Source: Nymphaea colorata (lineage: Eukaryota; Streptophyta; Magnoliopsida; Nymphaeales; Nymphaeaceae). Taken from it: a stretch of 64,000 bases of DNA. The notes below the pieces were generated by a model. That model did not search any database. It was given only the letters and a program-made list of their open reading frames with translations, and had not been told where the DNA came from. The stretch lies in the NCBI RefSeq assembly GCF_008831285.2, contig NC_045145.1, positions 19,112,040-19,176,039 on the forward strand, written 5' to 3'. Positions 46,471-58,800 of the stretch are shown here, piece after piece. The stretch's first letter is position 1. Every line of letters starts with the position of its first letter. Both the position numbers and the translations under genes were made by a program.

Positions 46471-49124
46471 ATGGCTTTGTCTTCTGCAAATGAAAACAAC
46501 ATGGACACATGCACATGGGGCCTTTATATTCATGGGATTTTGCCCCACCAAAAAAAAAAATCATTTCTTTGAGCTGCCACATGAATTCACGCAGTATTCA
46601 ATTCTGAGAGAAACGTCTTAGGGACATAACTAAAAAGTAGAAACCATAATTCTTAAGAGTCCTTTTTGCCTCTAGTAGAATATACGATTTCGAATTATCT
46701 TAACTAAAGTGTCTCATTAAATCTATATGTGTACATAGCATGGATAATTATGAACGTGGATTTATATATTTGTAGAATATAGACATCTTGCCGACCATGT
46801 GTCAGTAGTAGAACTGCGACTGTGGATAGAGCAACAAACCGGGGTGAATTTATGAACCAACCGCACGCCTATAATCCGGTGATAGTTTTGAAGAAAAACG
46901 AGTAAATTTTTTGTAGAACAAAGAATCTACGAGTGACGCTATGTTGAGATGTTATGATATATACATGTCGCAAGCTTTTTAATTTTGCTCTGTCAGTCTG
47001 TTTTGGATTTCACCAATGTCCTGTGCTTAATTGAGACCAGATATCGGCATCTTTGAAGACGAAGGAAGAGATAGAAATGGAAAAGAAGAGGAAAACTGCA
47101 CAGTAGCCATTGAGACTACATTCTTACAGCCTACAAGATTTTGCCTCTTGTGATTGCCGTTTACTGTTGAACACAATGGAAGAACCATTGCTGGTTGCAA
47201 TTTAAATCCAAAAGTTTGGTGTTGAAAATTTTATTTATCTATCTTGTCCCATATTTCTGCTGATTTCTATTCTATTTAGAAATAATTAAATAGTCTGATA
47301 TCAAGTTGCGTATAGCGTTTGGGCCATATCAATATTCAGTCGTATGGTGCACTTAATCTTTATCAGTGCTGCGCAGTTTCAAGGTAAACATTAATTAAGT
47401 AATTAATGAAATCTCATAGATTGCGGACTTGGTTAGCAAGTAAGAAGTTCAGCGTACCTATCGAGGTCGATTTCATGGGGTCTGGTTTATGACAATTTAA
47501 TTTTTTTGGCAGTTGGACAACTGGCCTGCAAAAGGCCAAAAATGGCATAGGAATCAGTTGTAAAGGAGCAAAGAAACAAGGGTGGAGGTAGATTTTTTTT
47601 ATGAAAGGGGTCCGCATAATTAAAGTTTCTAAAATTTGATTAGGGCCAAAATATTATTTTTCAAAAATTTTATATGAAAAAAGTAAAATCTTTAAAAATT
47701 TACATGTAACTTTTCTTTTTTAAAAAATTGAGGTGAAGAGGTGAAGCCAGGGCCCATGCAAAACCTACCTTGACCCTGCCCCTATATTGATGAGTACAAA
47801 AACTCCTCCTATATGAGTTTCAGCAGCAGATGTAAGTTGAGGACCGCGTTGAGTAATAATATCGGACTTGGAAGTGAATCTTATTTTGCAACGATATTGT
47901 TTTAATAATGCACGAGTAGCCGAAATTCCCCTTGTACCTAAGACCTAAGATTATATATGTGACTCTGAGTGTAGGGACAATGCACCTTTAGGCCCCACCT
48001 TATAGAACCCTGCCAACATAACCACATAAATTTGGCCGCCTGACATTTTAGCTTTAGCCTGTAGAAAAAACAGCAAAAACTATTTAATCTATTTCAATCT
48101 TCCGAATCCCAACTATTTACGACTCTATACAAGGAACGGTGGCGGCTACACAAAGCACAATTATTATTGAAACGTACATGCTAAAGTGATCTTTTATACT
48201 CGATTAAATTGCAGCGTGGCTTGAGCTCATGGGATTGAAATAAAGCAGCCTCAATCATGGGGAAATTATTGAATAACTCTGTTTGATATTTCCCTTAGTT
48301 TTATGAAATTGATGTCCGCATATGGATGGGCGACGACGAATGACAGGTACGTGTTTGGCAGTGAATCATTTTACGTCGGAGAATTTAAACTGAAGTTGCG
48401 GAGAACTACTCACATTTTTTATGCCTTGTATGATGAATATACCTTTCTCAGTATCAGAAAGATAGTCGAATCATTGAAAGGGCATGTTTGATCTATCTGG
48501 ATAGGGCTTGTCAAGTTTAATTGAAAGCACTTAAGAGAGTAAATCAGATCCAGGTCGGACTCGGGCGCTGATTTATGCTGGTCTTCCCCTGTTTGGAGAA
48601 GGCGTAATTTGATGCTCTCAGCAAACTATACGTATTGGAAGGAAATATCTTCAAAGCTTCCTATCATGCATGTAGTAGTTCTTTTTCTTTATATATTGTT
48701 TGAGTATGCAGGAGGGCTTTTATATTTAATTTTTACAGACCCAAAACGCCTTCAATATTGTATTGCGCCTTTTAGATGAGATTTGCTTTGATACTTGTCC
48801 ACATGAAGCGGTTACATGCGTAAGAGAAGAAAAATCCAGTCCAAACAAAGAGAAGAAAAATCCAGTAACAGGAGACAACGGCCTTTCTTTTTTTTTTTTT
48901 TTTCAGAGATTTTCTTTATAAACAGGAAATGTAGCTCACATACATCAACTTTCGAAGAGGAAGACGGGAGGAAACAAGAGAAAAATTAAAAACAACACCA
49001 GTCTCAACTACCAAGGAGATATTTGGACAATGAAACCGATGGTAACTAAACAATCCAAGACTTCACTTCCCGTGTTGACTACCGTCGATTGTCGATCCTT
49101 TCTCCCAAATGCTTGGCCTTGCGG
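46471..49124. other. Unassigned intergenic DNA
   Basis: AT-rich, with no recognised gene apart from a dispersed repeat near 47590-47790. A long poly-T run lies at about 48889-48903 and probably marks retroposed or simple-repeat sequence. Confidence 0.5.
47590..47790. repeat. Dispersed repeat, copy 2
   Basis: It starts AAAGGGGTCCGCATAATTAA and ends near GGGCCCATGCAAAACC..GACCCTGCCCC, paralleling the repeat at 28290-28470. The two are clearly related but diverged by many substitutions and indels. Confidence 0.5.
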
Positions 49125-49741
49125 CTATATCATTACTAGCTTTGCGTATAGGAGCTCGTTCCATGCATCAGGAATTCCGGGCAGACACCAGTGGATGCAA
49201 TCCTCAAACTTCTCAGGCTTTCTCGTCTCTTCCTCACTCATCTTGTGCTTCTGCTTCCTGTAGACGGAAGGATGGCCATCCTTTCTATAGGCCGTCATCT
49301 TTGTTACGTTCAGACACGAGATTGGTGTCCTCATTTCGCCCAGCAGAGAGTCCACCACCCTCATTTTCTCTGGGTACGGCTCGAGATGAGTATCATTCGT
49401 TATGGGTTCTACTTCATTGTGACAGCGCCCACCGGTATTCCATTGCCCTGCCCTTCGTATTCCAAAGATGAAAAAGAAGAGGACTGTAAATTCTACTGGA
49501 ATTTTGTTGACAGAATTAACACTGAGCAACATCTGCAAATGATTTGGAAGATTTAAAAAGAAACAAATTAATAGCAATTTACCTGTAATGTTTACTGGAA
49601 TATCCTCTAAAGAAAACCTTGGTCTTCTTTGGATTCACGTTCGCGTCAACCCATTTGGCCCAAGTGTTAAGTGCAATTCTGTAAGCGCCAACATGCTCCA
49701 TCATCTCGTAAACGTGTTCTCCTACTCGATAGTAATTCTTC
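49125..49741 (-). pseudogene. Third TBL gene, only exons 4 and 5 present
   Basis: Exon 4 (49741-49583) encodes [36 protein letters not shown]. Exon 5 (49452-49125) encodes [39 protein letters not shown] and ends in [19 protein letters not shown]. Exon 4 is again 159 bp, both splice sites are intact and neither exon contains a stop. Exons 1-3, including the GDS serine exon, are absent from the 1.6 kb upstream, and a copia element lies beyond. If no upstream exons exist past that element, the piece cannot make an active enzyme. It is a recent truncation, because the coding frame has not decayed. GAGQWN replaces the usual RGGQWN junction. Confidence 0.8.
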
Positions 49742-51394
49742 CTGCAGGAGTTTGACATGTAAAAATGCTCTTTTCTTCCACATAATGAATAAGCAGAACG
49801 ACCTTCACATCAGACTGTCACTGAAAAAGATGGTATGCAGCTACACAAATACTTTTAACATTTAAATTTTCATTTTGTTCTTCCAACATCCTAGGCCTAT
49901 ACGGTTTATATAGTTTAAAAGCAACTTTCATATATTACTCCCTCCGTTACTCCATCCTTCCCATTTTATCCAAATCGTTCCATGATAATGCAAGTCAAGA
50001 GCCGAATCTTGGTTTCAGAGACACTTTCATTTAATGCAGCATCATATTAGTAAAATTAAGGCGGTCAGTTCTTTATATTTTGTTATAATTAACCATAGAG
50101 CTGTGACTTTCGAGTCCAAAAGCCTAGTAAATTGTGTGTCTTCTTTTTTATTGTGCAATTGAATTTGAAGAGCCAAGGAAGTTCGGCCATCGATCTTAAG
50201 ATTTTTAGAATATGTGCACTGAAAATAATATTTTTTTCTATTGATTCTTTGGTTTTCCAACATAGAGGTCACATTCCTCAAGTTAGTTTTATGAAAAATT
50301 ACTCATACATAGGTTATCCCCATACCTTTTTTAACGTTCAAAATTTTTCTCCATTCAAGGATCGTATTGCAAGCCTTTTAACGAAATCAAATGGTTTCAA
50401 GTGTTCAATTAATGGCCTTTAATGTCATCGAGAGATTTATTGGATTTAGGAAAAGTGAAGGATAGATTTCGAAGACTCGAAAATAGAAGGGCAAATTACG
50501 AAAATAGCTGGCTAGGTGGAGAATATTGAAAATTTTCCATTTTAAAGCATATAATTAATTATTTGAACGTATAAATTAATGTGATTTTATGAAGTTCATG
50601 TTTGACCATGTAAGTTTCTTGTATTTTTTTTCTACTATAAAACTCATCTACACATTGCTATCTAAAAACTTTTTTATTGAGACATAAGGACATTATTGGG
50701 TAGCATTAAATGCTAGATCGAGTACTCAAATTAAACCTGTGGAAGGTTGATGAGCGAATCCTGCTTTCAAGCCAAGCTGATTAATTCGTTAATCTTTAAT
50801 CTTCTTTTAAAGTACCAATAGAAAAGTTTAGAGAGATTAATAAGGAATTGAACTAAGAGAAATGAAGATTCTAATACATGACCTGTCAAAGGGACATGGT
50901 TATGTGCATGGGCCTTAATGCACTGCATTTGTCCCAACAACCCACTTTTATTGGGTTCCTTACTCATTTTTAAGGGTATGTGTTATGCACGTACACATGC
51001 ACACAATGCAAAAGTGCATAGGACTGTGCTTATAACCAGCTTCGCCTATTATAAATTAATATATATAATTGTAAAATTCTATTAATTTTTATGCAATTTA
51101 TCCCCATTTTTCTCATCATGCACATAATAAAGGATGATTAGTGAAGTTGTCATGTTCTAGTTTTCAAGCAGTATATATCACGATATACTCAACTCAGCTC
51201 TTCTGTAGAGCACATGTGCTTAAATTCGGCATGAAGTATTCTCGAAAGTGGCACAATTAAATTACTCTGAAAGTGGAAGATTTCAATTTTCTTTATTGAG
51301 GTCATATCAACCACAGATCTCTCACATCTAAGAATTAATTTACAGCAAAAGGGAACCAACACTATATGAGAGGAGCATTTTCTCAGGAAATAAA
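49742..51394. other. AT-rich DNA between the TBL fragment and the copia element
   Basis: No gene recognised. TBL exon 3 (GHWW) and exon 2 (GDSLNR) were sought on the minus strand and not seen. The join with the copia element falls near 51380, without an identifiable 5' LTR. Confidence 0.5.
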
Positions 51395-52862
51395 ATGCGC
51401 TCACATATGAAGGCTGTAGGAGAATGCCAGATTAGGCTTGATACTGGCTTTCTTTTGGATCTTCAAGATGTTTTCTTTGTTCCATCATATAGTAGAAACT
51501 TAATTTCTGTATCAAGACTGGACAAATTTGATTTCTGTTTAAAGTTTAAAAATTCAAAAATGTTGATTTATAAAGATCTTGTTGAAATTAGTTCTGCTAT
51601 TTTATATGATGGTTTATACAAGTTGAATGTGAAGATCCAATCTCCTGAATCGTTGGTTTCTAGTTATAATATAATTGGCAATAAGCGTAGTACCATAAAG
51701 GATGATTCATACATGCTATGGCACCACCGTTTCGGTCATATCTCTGAAAAAGGAATAAGGAGACTCTTAAATGAAGGGATCTTACGATCTCTTGATTTTA
51801 CAGATAACGACATATGTGTAGATTGCATAAAGGCAAAGCAAACTAACATATATAAATAAGGTGCCGAGCGATGTACTGAAAGATTAGGAATTGTTCACAC
51901 AGATGTTTGTGGACCTTTCCCTCCTTGTTACACAGGCGAAAAGTATTTTGTCACCTTTATAGATGACTATTCTCGGTATTTGTATCTGTACTTAATCTTT
52001 GAAAAATCTGATGTGTGTCAAGTTTTCAAATACTATAAGAAAGAAGTAGAGAAACAAACCGGTGAGGTTATCAAATTATGGTAGGTTCACTGAGATGGGA
52101 CAAAGGGAGGGACCATTAGCACGATTTCTAAAGGAAGAAAGCATTGTGCCTCAATACACTATGCCAGGCAGTGCCTACCAAAATGGTGTTGCTGAAAGAA
52201 GAAATTGTACGCTTAAAGAAATGGTTCGAGCTATGTTAAATTACTCTACTCTCCCTCTAACCTTGTGGGGTGAAGCGTTCAGGACAACAGTGCATATACA
52301 GAATAGGGTTCCTACTAAGGCTGTTCCCACAACCCCTTAAGAGTTATGGACAGGTAGGAAACCTTCTCTTTCTTATATGCACATATGGGGATGTCCTGTT
52401 GAAGCTAAATTGTATAATTCCTACATAAAAACCTTTGATCCTAGAACAACCAGTGGTTTCTTTATTGGTTATCCAGAAAGATCGAAAGGCTATAGGTTTT
52501 ATTGTCCATTTCATACACCACATATTGTGGAAACAGATAAGGCTAAGTTCCTGGAAGATGGCTCATTTGGGTTAGATGTATTACAAAACCTCAATTTTGA
52601 GGAAATACATGATACTGAAAGTAGACCTGATAAAGAGAATATAAATGTGTATGATTATGTTGTCTCCCAGGATGACATGAATGCAAATCATACAGGCAAT
52701 GCATCAGATCCAGATGAATTAAGTGTAGATCATACTGATGAACACGAACAGGATGTGGACATACAAATTAAAAATGATCAGTTCGTAGATCTACAAGGGC
52801 TAGGAGATCTGCCATATCATCAGATTATGTGGTATACCTACAAGAACCTAGTGATTTCATAG
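51395..52862 (+). pseudogene. Copia polyprotein remains: protease end, integrase
   Basis: The first piece (51395-51859) has LDTGFLLDLQDVFFVPSYSR and the pre-integrase HHRFGH..C motifs (MLWHHRFGHISEKGI, CVDCIKAKQ). A TAA interrupts it. The integrase core follows with HTDVCGPF and FIDDYSRYLY, then frameshifts near 52070, then YQNGVAERRN and the copia IGYPERSKGYRFY segment (52377-52862). At least three lesions separate the pieces, so no full polyprotein can be made. Confidence 0.85.
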
Positions 52863-52981
52863 ATGTTGGTGATGATCCTTTCACATTTATTGAAGCCATT
52901 GAAAGCAAACAATATAGACACTGGATTAATGCCATGAAAGAAGAACTTGACTCTATGGCTAAGAACTAGACATGGAGCCTT

Positions 52982-54445
52982 GTGTCGTTGCTTGAAGGAG
53001 TAAAACCCGTAGGGTGTAAATGGGTCTATAAGACCAAGAGGGACTCTAAAGGCAACATAGAGAGATACAAGGCAAGATTGGTTGCTAAAGGATTCACACA
53101 AATGGAAGGCATTGACTATAATGAGACATATTCACCTGTCTCTGCCAAAGAGTCAATGAGGATTGTCCTTGTACTTGTAGCTCATTTTGACTTAAAGCTA
53201 CATCAGATGGATGTGAAAACGACTTTCTTGAATGGTGATTTGGATGAAGAGGTATATATGGATCAACCTCAAGGGTTTTCTGAGAGTGGTAAAGATCATT
53301 TGGTTTGCAAGCTTAATAAAGCGATTTATGAACTTAAACAGACCTCACGTCAATGGTACATTAAGTTTTCTAAAGTCATTACAACTTTTGGGTTTACAGA
53401 AAACATCATTGATCGATGTGTGTATCTTAAGACATGTGGGAGTAAGTTCATAATTTTGACTTTATATGTGGATGACATTTTGCTTGCTTCAAATGATCTT
53501 CAATTCCTAACAAAAACTAAACATTTTCTTGCATCTCATTTTGAGATGAAGGATATGGGTGAGGCTTCATTTGTTCTTGGCATTGAGATTCGTCGAGACA
53601 GATCTAAATGTGTTTTAAGTCTCTCCCAATCAGCATACATCAATAAAGTTCTTAAGAGATATGAGATGGAGAATTGTTCTCCTGTTTCGGCACCCATAGC
53701 TAAAAGGGATAAATTGAGCCTAAATGATTGTCCAAAGGACAAATTTGAAAAGGCACAAATGATCAACATTCCATATGCATCTGCGGTTGGCAGCTTGCAG
53801 TATGCGCAGATTTGTACTAGGCCAGACATTTCCTTTGCTGTTGGCATGCTTGGTAGATTTCAATCTAATCCAAGTATGGCACATTGGAAGGTCGTAAAGA
53901 GAGTCATGCGGTACTTGCAAGGGACAAAAGATTACATGTTGACATATCGCAAGGTGGACCATTTAGAAATGATTGGCTATTGTGATGCCGATCTTGGAGG
54001 ATGTACCGATAGTAGAAAGTCTACTACTGGTTTTGTTTTCCTTCTATCAGGAGGTGCCATCTCATGGGGGAGCAAAAAGCAGACTGTGACTGCTGCTCAC
54101 ACTATGGAAGCAGAATTCATTGCATTATATGAGACTACATCACAGGCAATTTGGATAAAGAATTTCATTTCACAGCTCAAGATAGTGGATTCTATTGATA
54201 GACCACTTAAGGTTCACTGTGATAATGAAGCTACAGTGTCCTTTTCCAACAACAACAAAAGTACTACTTCTTGTAAGCATATGGAACTTAAGTATTTTGT
54301 TGGTAAGGAAAGGACAGAAAATCAACTAGTGTGTATTCAACACATTGGGACTACAGATATGGTTGCAGATCCTCTTACTAAAGCGCTAGCATCTGGTATG
54401 TTCTTTGAACATGTTAAGAGGATGACTTTGTGTAGTTCAATGTAA
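52982..54445 (+). pseudogene. Copia reverse transcriptase and RNase H, long open segment
   Basis: A 487-codon open segment. Reverse transcriptase motifs: KPVGCKWVYKTKRDSKG, YKARLVAKGFTQ, HQMDVKTTFLNGDL (usually DVKTAFLNG) and the catalytic LYVDDILLAS. RNase H follows: GYCDADLGGCTDSRKSTTG, EAEFIALYE and HCDNEATVSFSNN. A TAG at about 52966 stands where a His or Trp codon is usual (MAKN-stop-TWSLV), separating it from the integrase region. The domain is well preserved but has no start of its own. Confidence 0.9.
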
Positions 54446-54645
54446 ACACACTATTATGCAAACATTTATGAATGTGATCACATACAGTTTGTTGATTCTC
54501 ATTAAACTTGCTGTTTATTTATTTTGTATTCTCATTTGTTTGTTGAGAAGTTTTGTAAGACAACAAGGTGAGACCTTGGAATGGATTTTAAGGCTAGTCC
54601 ATTCATTTTGTTTACCCTCGATATCGACTTCGACTAGTGGGAGAT

Positions 54646-54985
54646 TGTTGGATTTCTCCATCTGGATAGTCCTGCGTCGATACGGGTCCATATCTGTTTC
54701 GGACCCTTAAGTATAAATACTCGTGTCTTGTGATGGTGTGAGTTACATAAAGTTTTACCGTCTGGGTAATCGGTCCCCTTAGCCATATGTGAATTGCCTG
54801 TCCCCATCACTGGGCTGGTATGGCTGAGGAGAGAAACCCATTGCCGCCGCTGCCGCCGCCGCCGCCGCCACTACCTCTGCTGGGGAACGACTGTATGGGG
54901 ACTGTAGCCGTTCTTCCCACAGCCGCCGACATTCAGTCGGCGGTGGCCTCTACAGGTTTTTCTTCCGCCCCATATGAAACACATG
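54646..54985 (+). repeat. 3' LTR of the copia element
   Basis: It starts TGTTGG directly after the polypurine tract. It contains TATAAATACT near 54713, a (CCG)n run and inverted CCGCCGAC/GTCGGCGG halves near 54920-54940. The right boundary near ATGAAACA is tentative. Confidence 0.7.
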
Positions 54986-55544
54986 AATCATGAATGTCTC
55001 CTTTGATTTCTACATTTTCGTTTGTGCGCTATCTAGATTCCTTGCAAAGCTTCAACAAGAAGCACATTACTTATATATATGAATGGTTTTGTTTTTTTCT
55101 TCTTTCTTTCCGACGTAAAAGAAAAAATGTTATGTGGCGATAGAACTGTTTCCTCCTTGCCACAGACGACCCCAAGAACATTTAAAAAGGCTACTGAAAT
55201 TTATATTTCTTTGCTGTAAATTAACTACTTGAAAAAAAAAGGTAAAATTTTCCTCGCATGATGAATAGGGGAATATTAAGACATGCTTCATTTGTTCTTA
55301 AGGTTAATTCCAAAATCCAAGTGAAAATAGGAATTCTTAAGCATGTACTATCTTGCTCATTGTTTTTCAAATCCAACTCTTCAATTGGAAGCAAGTATCG
55401 CTGAAAAGGAAAATGACCTAGCTTGCTTAATTACCAATTTAATACACAGATACTTGCTTAATTACCAATTTAATACACAGATATTTGATAATCTTCTTTT
55501 TCTTCTAGCACTTCATTATAATCAAAGCCAATGTTGTAAAATAT

Positions 55545-55835
55545 CGTAATGTATTGTAACTATATCGTATTTTAAAAAAATAATTAAAAATCTAAAAAAA
55601 TCAGTAAAAAGTGAACAATAATATGCTCTTCACAAAAAACATGTTTTACAGAATCATAAACTTATTATTGATATAAAGTTATGTATCATTACTTCATCAT
55701 TCATAAACATCAAAATTCATAACAACATGTCAATATCAATCTACAAAGCACAACAATGAATATAACTATAAGTACATAACATATCATAACTGTATCGTAA
55801 CATATTATAATTGTATCGTAACTGTATCATATATG
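55545..55835. repeat. AT-rich TATCGTA-motif repeat at the duplication boundary
   Basis: It contains many variants of ATCGTAACTGTATCGTAAC and AACATATCATAACTG. It ends directly at the left edge of the second duplication copy. Related TACGATA-rich sequence is in block 3. Confidence 0.55.
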
Positions 55836-55839
55836 GCAG

Positions 55840-58800
55840 ACTATTTCACTTTTGGAACACTATACTCGGGAGGCTTGATGTCCAAATTTTCTCTCTCTCT
55901 CTCTCTCTCTCTCGCTATCTGCAGATGACAGAACAAATTGAGGTCATTAACCATCTTGTCCAGAAAAAATTCTGGCTTCACATGCTTCCTAGTGATCTTA
56001 GGGATGAATGATGGGCATGAAAGTCCTTTCTGATTAGTGGTTCCTTCTCTACTTGTTTACTGTCCAATACAGAGAAATGTTTGCCAATTATAGTGTGACC
56101 TATAAAGTCAAGAGGGTTATGAGTTTTTTTATTGTTCTTTGTCTACCACTTTCAATTGTGCCTGTAAGGGATGCTTCTTTGTCTACCACTTTCAATTTTG
56201 TATTAGCGCCAGCTAGGATACTCATGCAGAACCATGTGTTGTGCATATAATTCGGGGCTCAAATTCATTTATGTAGCACAATTATATAAGTTTACTCACG
56301 CATCCAAAAATGGTATAGTAGCATATTGTTTTGGTTGAGTCTAGAATCATTTCATACATGCCAGTAGGCCGCCTGAAAACTGAAACGTTTGCTTGTTTTA
56401 GGGTGCGGACCCCTATGAAAGCGCAGAACGATCCAATCAAGCTCTTTCACTCTGCTATTCTTAAAGCGGGTGGATTCGCAGCTCACACAATAGGAAGAGG
56501 GAGAAGCGGTCGACAGATCAGTCTCCAATCGGAGGTGTTTGGCCCCTAAAAGGGATTGGGGTTTTAGATCCTCGGGAAGTCCTTTCAGTGTTGGAAAAAA
56601 TTTGAATCATGTTTTCTGTCATGCTGATCCTGTTTTGAAGGATCTCTTTATTGTGTTTGGTAAAGGCTGCTGGTATTGATAGCTGAATGTGATCACTGGT
56701 ATTGATAGCTGAATGTAATAATTTTGGTCATGACATTTCATGGGCAATCAAACTAGTGATTTACTTAGGTGCTATTTCTTTTATGACTTATGCTTTCTTG
56801 CTTTACACAAACTTGTGTTCTCTTTGTCCGAAGTCTTATCAATATGTATGCTGATTCCGGTCTCACTTCTTTTTGCTACTATGTGTCTGTCCTGGTGTTT
56901 ACTGTCATGTCCCTATATTCCAATATCTGAGAATGTTGTCATATCTAGCTCCTAGATCCATATCCCTGAGAATTTGTGGTGGCAACGATGTCCTATGGGG
57001 GCCACATTAAATAGATGGATCCCCTGCAATTGTTCATGTCCAAAGAGGTGACAATTTAGTCCAATTTGCAACTGTCTTTGCATATGGTCAGCATATGATG
57101 TTCAGAATAACAGATGACTGGGGCCATCGTTGTTTGGTCAACGTCTTCTATGATCAAAGCTTTTTCCAGATTCTGGAGACCATGACCATCACTCCATGGT
57201 AGGATGACTTCAATTCCTATGTTCTCCGGTTCTCTTCACTATTACTTGAGTATAGGAGAATTAGTTAATATGCAAACAATAAAATAAATTGGTGACTAAA
57301 TATGTTACTAGGAGCATATTGGGATAACCTTCACAAGTGTTGTGAATTTGGGAGAACTAAAGATAAATCGGTATCCTAAAAGTTACAAGGGCAAAGAGCA
57401 CTTGTGATCACTTGGACCTCATATGTTGTCCTACTTTTGGTGGGGGTAAATGTTTACTATAATTTTCAGGGCTTGAATTTTGGGTATGGGACAGACCTTC
57501 ATTACTAATGTCATCATTGCAATTGCCAGCCTAAGACTATGCTGTTTCATATAGGTAGTCTTTGTAAAAAGAATGTCATCACTAATTCAAATAATAATTT
57601 TCAGGATGTGTTGGTTATAGAAATCAATCATGATACTAGCAAGGACATTGTGTAAATGAGGAAGAATTGATTATGTTGGCAGTTTTCCTGAGACGCTTTC
57701 GGGATGCTAATTTTGATAGCATTATTGTAGGAGGTGTTGGCCATAACTACCCTAATGATGGCATATAGGATATGAAAATTGTCTGGTTTTGGAAGATTTT
57801 ATGGTGGAAGTTTCTGTAATAACAATTCTGGTTGTCATCCTGTTTCAATTCCCAGAGGCTTTGGCAGATATTTTGATTTTTTCGTTGTGCTTTGCACCTA
57901 GACAAATCTAACAATATTTCTTCCTAACTGGGCTAATTTCTTTGGATGCTAGTAACTTACATTTTGCAGTCTGATATTTCCATGAATAATCTGTGTCATT
58001 TCAATTTTGTCATATGGTAGGACAGAAAATTGTGTGTTTCTCCTCTTTGTTCATTGCATAATCGCGAATGTTAGCAATACTTGTAAAATATTGTGATAAT
58101 ATTGCCTAAAACAACTTAAACTGAAAAAGGGATTTTAACATGATATGCTCAAATTATTGCTGAACCTTTTTCATATTCTAAATATCTTTTTCTCAACATT
58201 GTAATAGTTATTTTGAATAATTATCAATCATTTTGTAAGGAAAGCGTCAGAAAATTCAGACTCAGTAATTTCCTATTGTTCATATATTTCAAAACTGTTT
58301 GAATTTAAAAATATAATATTTTTTATTAATACCTGAGAAAGATTGCGTTTATAAGAAACCTTAAAACTGACTTTCTGGCCAAACAAAAGCTATTGTGTCG
58401 CCCATTTACTGGCCATGATGCACCTAAATTTTGTTCATAGCTTTCTTAACTAGTTCACTTTCTTTATTCCTTCTAAATGTAGTTTTTTTAGAAGTGATGT
58501 TTGTGCCACATGAATGTTGGTAATCTCAAAGGAGTAACTTGATTCAACACTGAACTTTCATTACTAAAAAGAAAAACACAAGAGATGTCATTGTTGGTGA
58601 GCAACATCCCTACTATTTTTTGTTTGGTTAGAGTGCAATTGAAGAAGGCAGATGTGACAAATTTCCTAGCCATTCCAGCTCAATGTTCTATAATTTTTTG
58701 CGACCGTTTTTTGGTGAACTTGCTTCTAGTGCTTAGTGGCAACACTATGTCAAGAACTGAAGCTGCGGGGCGAACTTTGAGTAGATGTTCAAGTTTGTTA

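Larger units (their letters stand above)
51395..54985 (+). mobile_element. 5'-truncated Ty1/copia retrotransposon with 3' LTR
   Basis: The element begins within the protease/pre-integrase part of the polyprotein. The 5' LTR, primer-binding site and gag are missing. It continues through integrase, reverse transcriptase and RNase H to a purine-rich tract (AGTGGGAGAT) just before the 3' LTR at about 54646. The LTR begins TGTTGG and contains a TATA-like TATAAATACT and a CCG-repeat stretch (about 54840-54872). Its right end is placed only roughly. Without the left end, no target-site duplication can be tested and LTR divergence cannot be used to date insertion. Confidence 0.9.
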
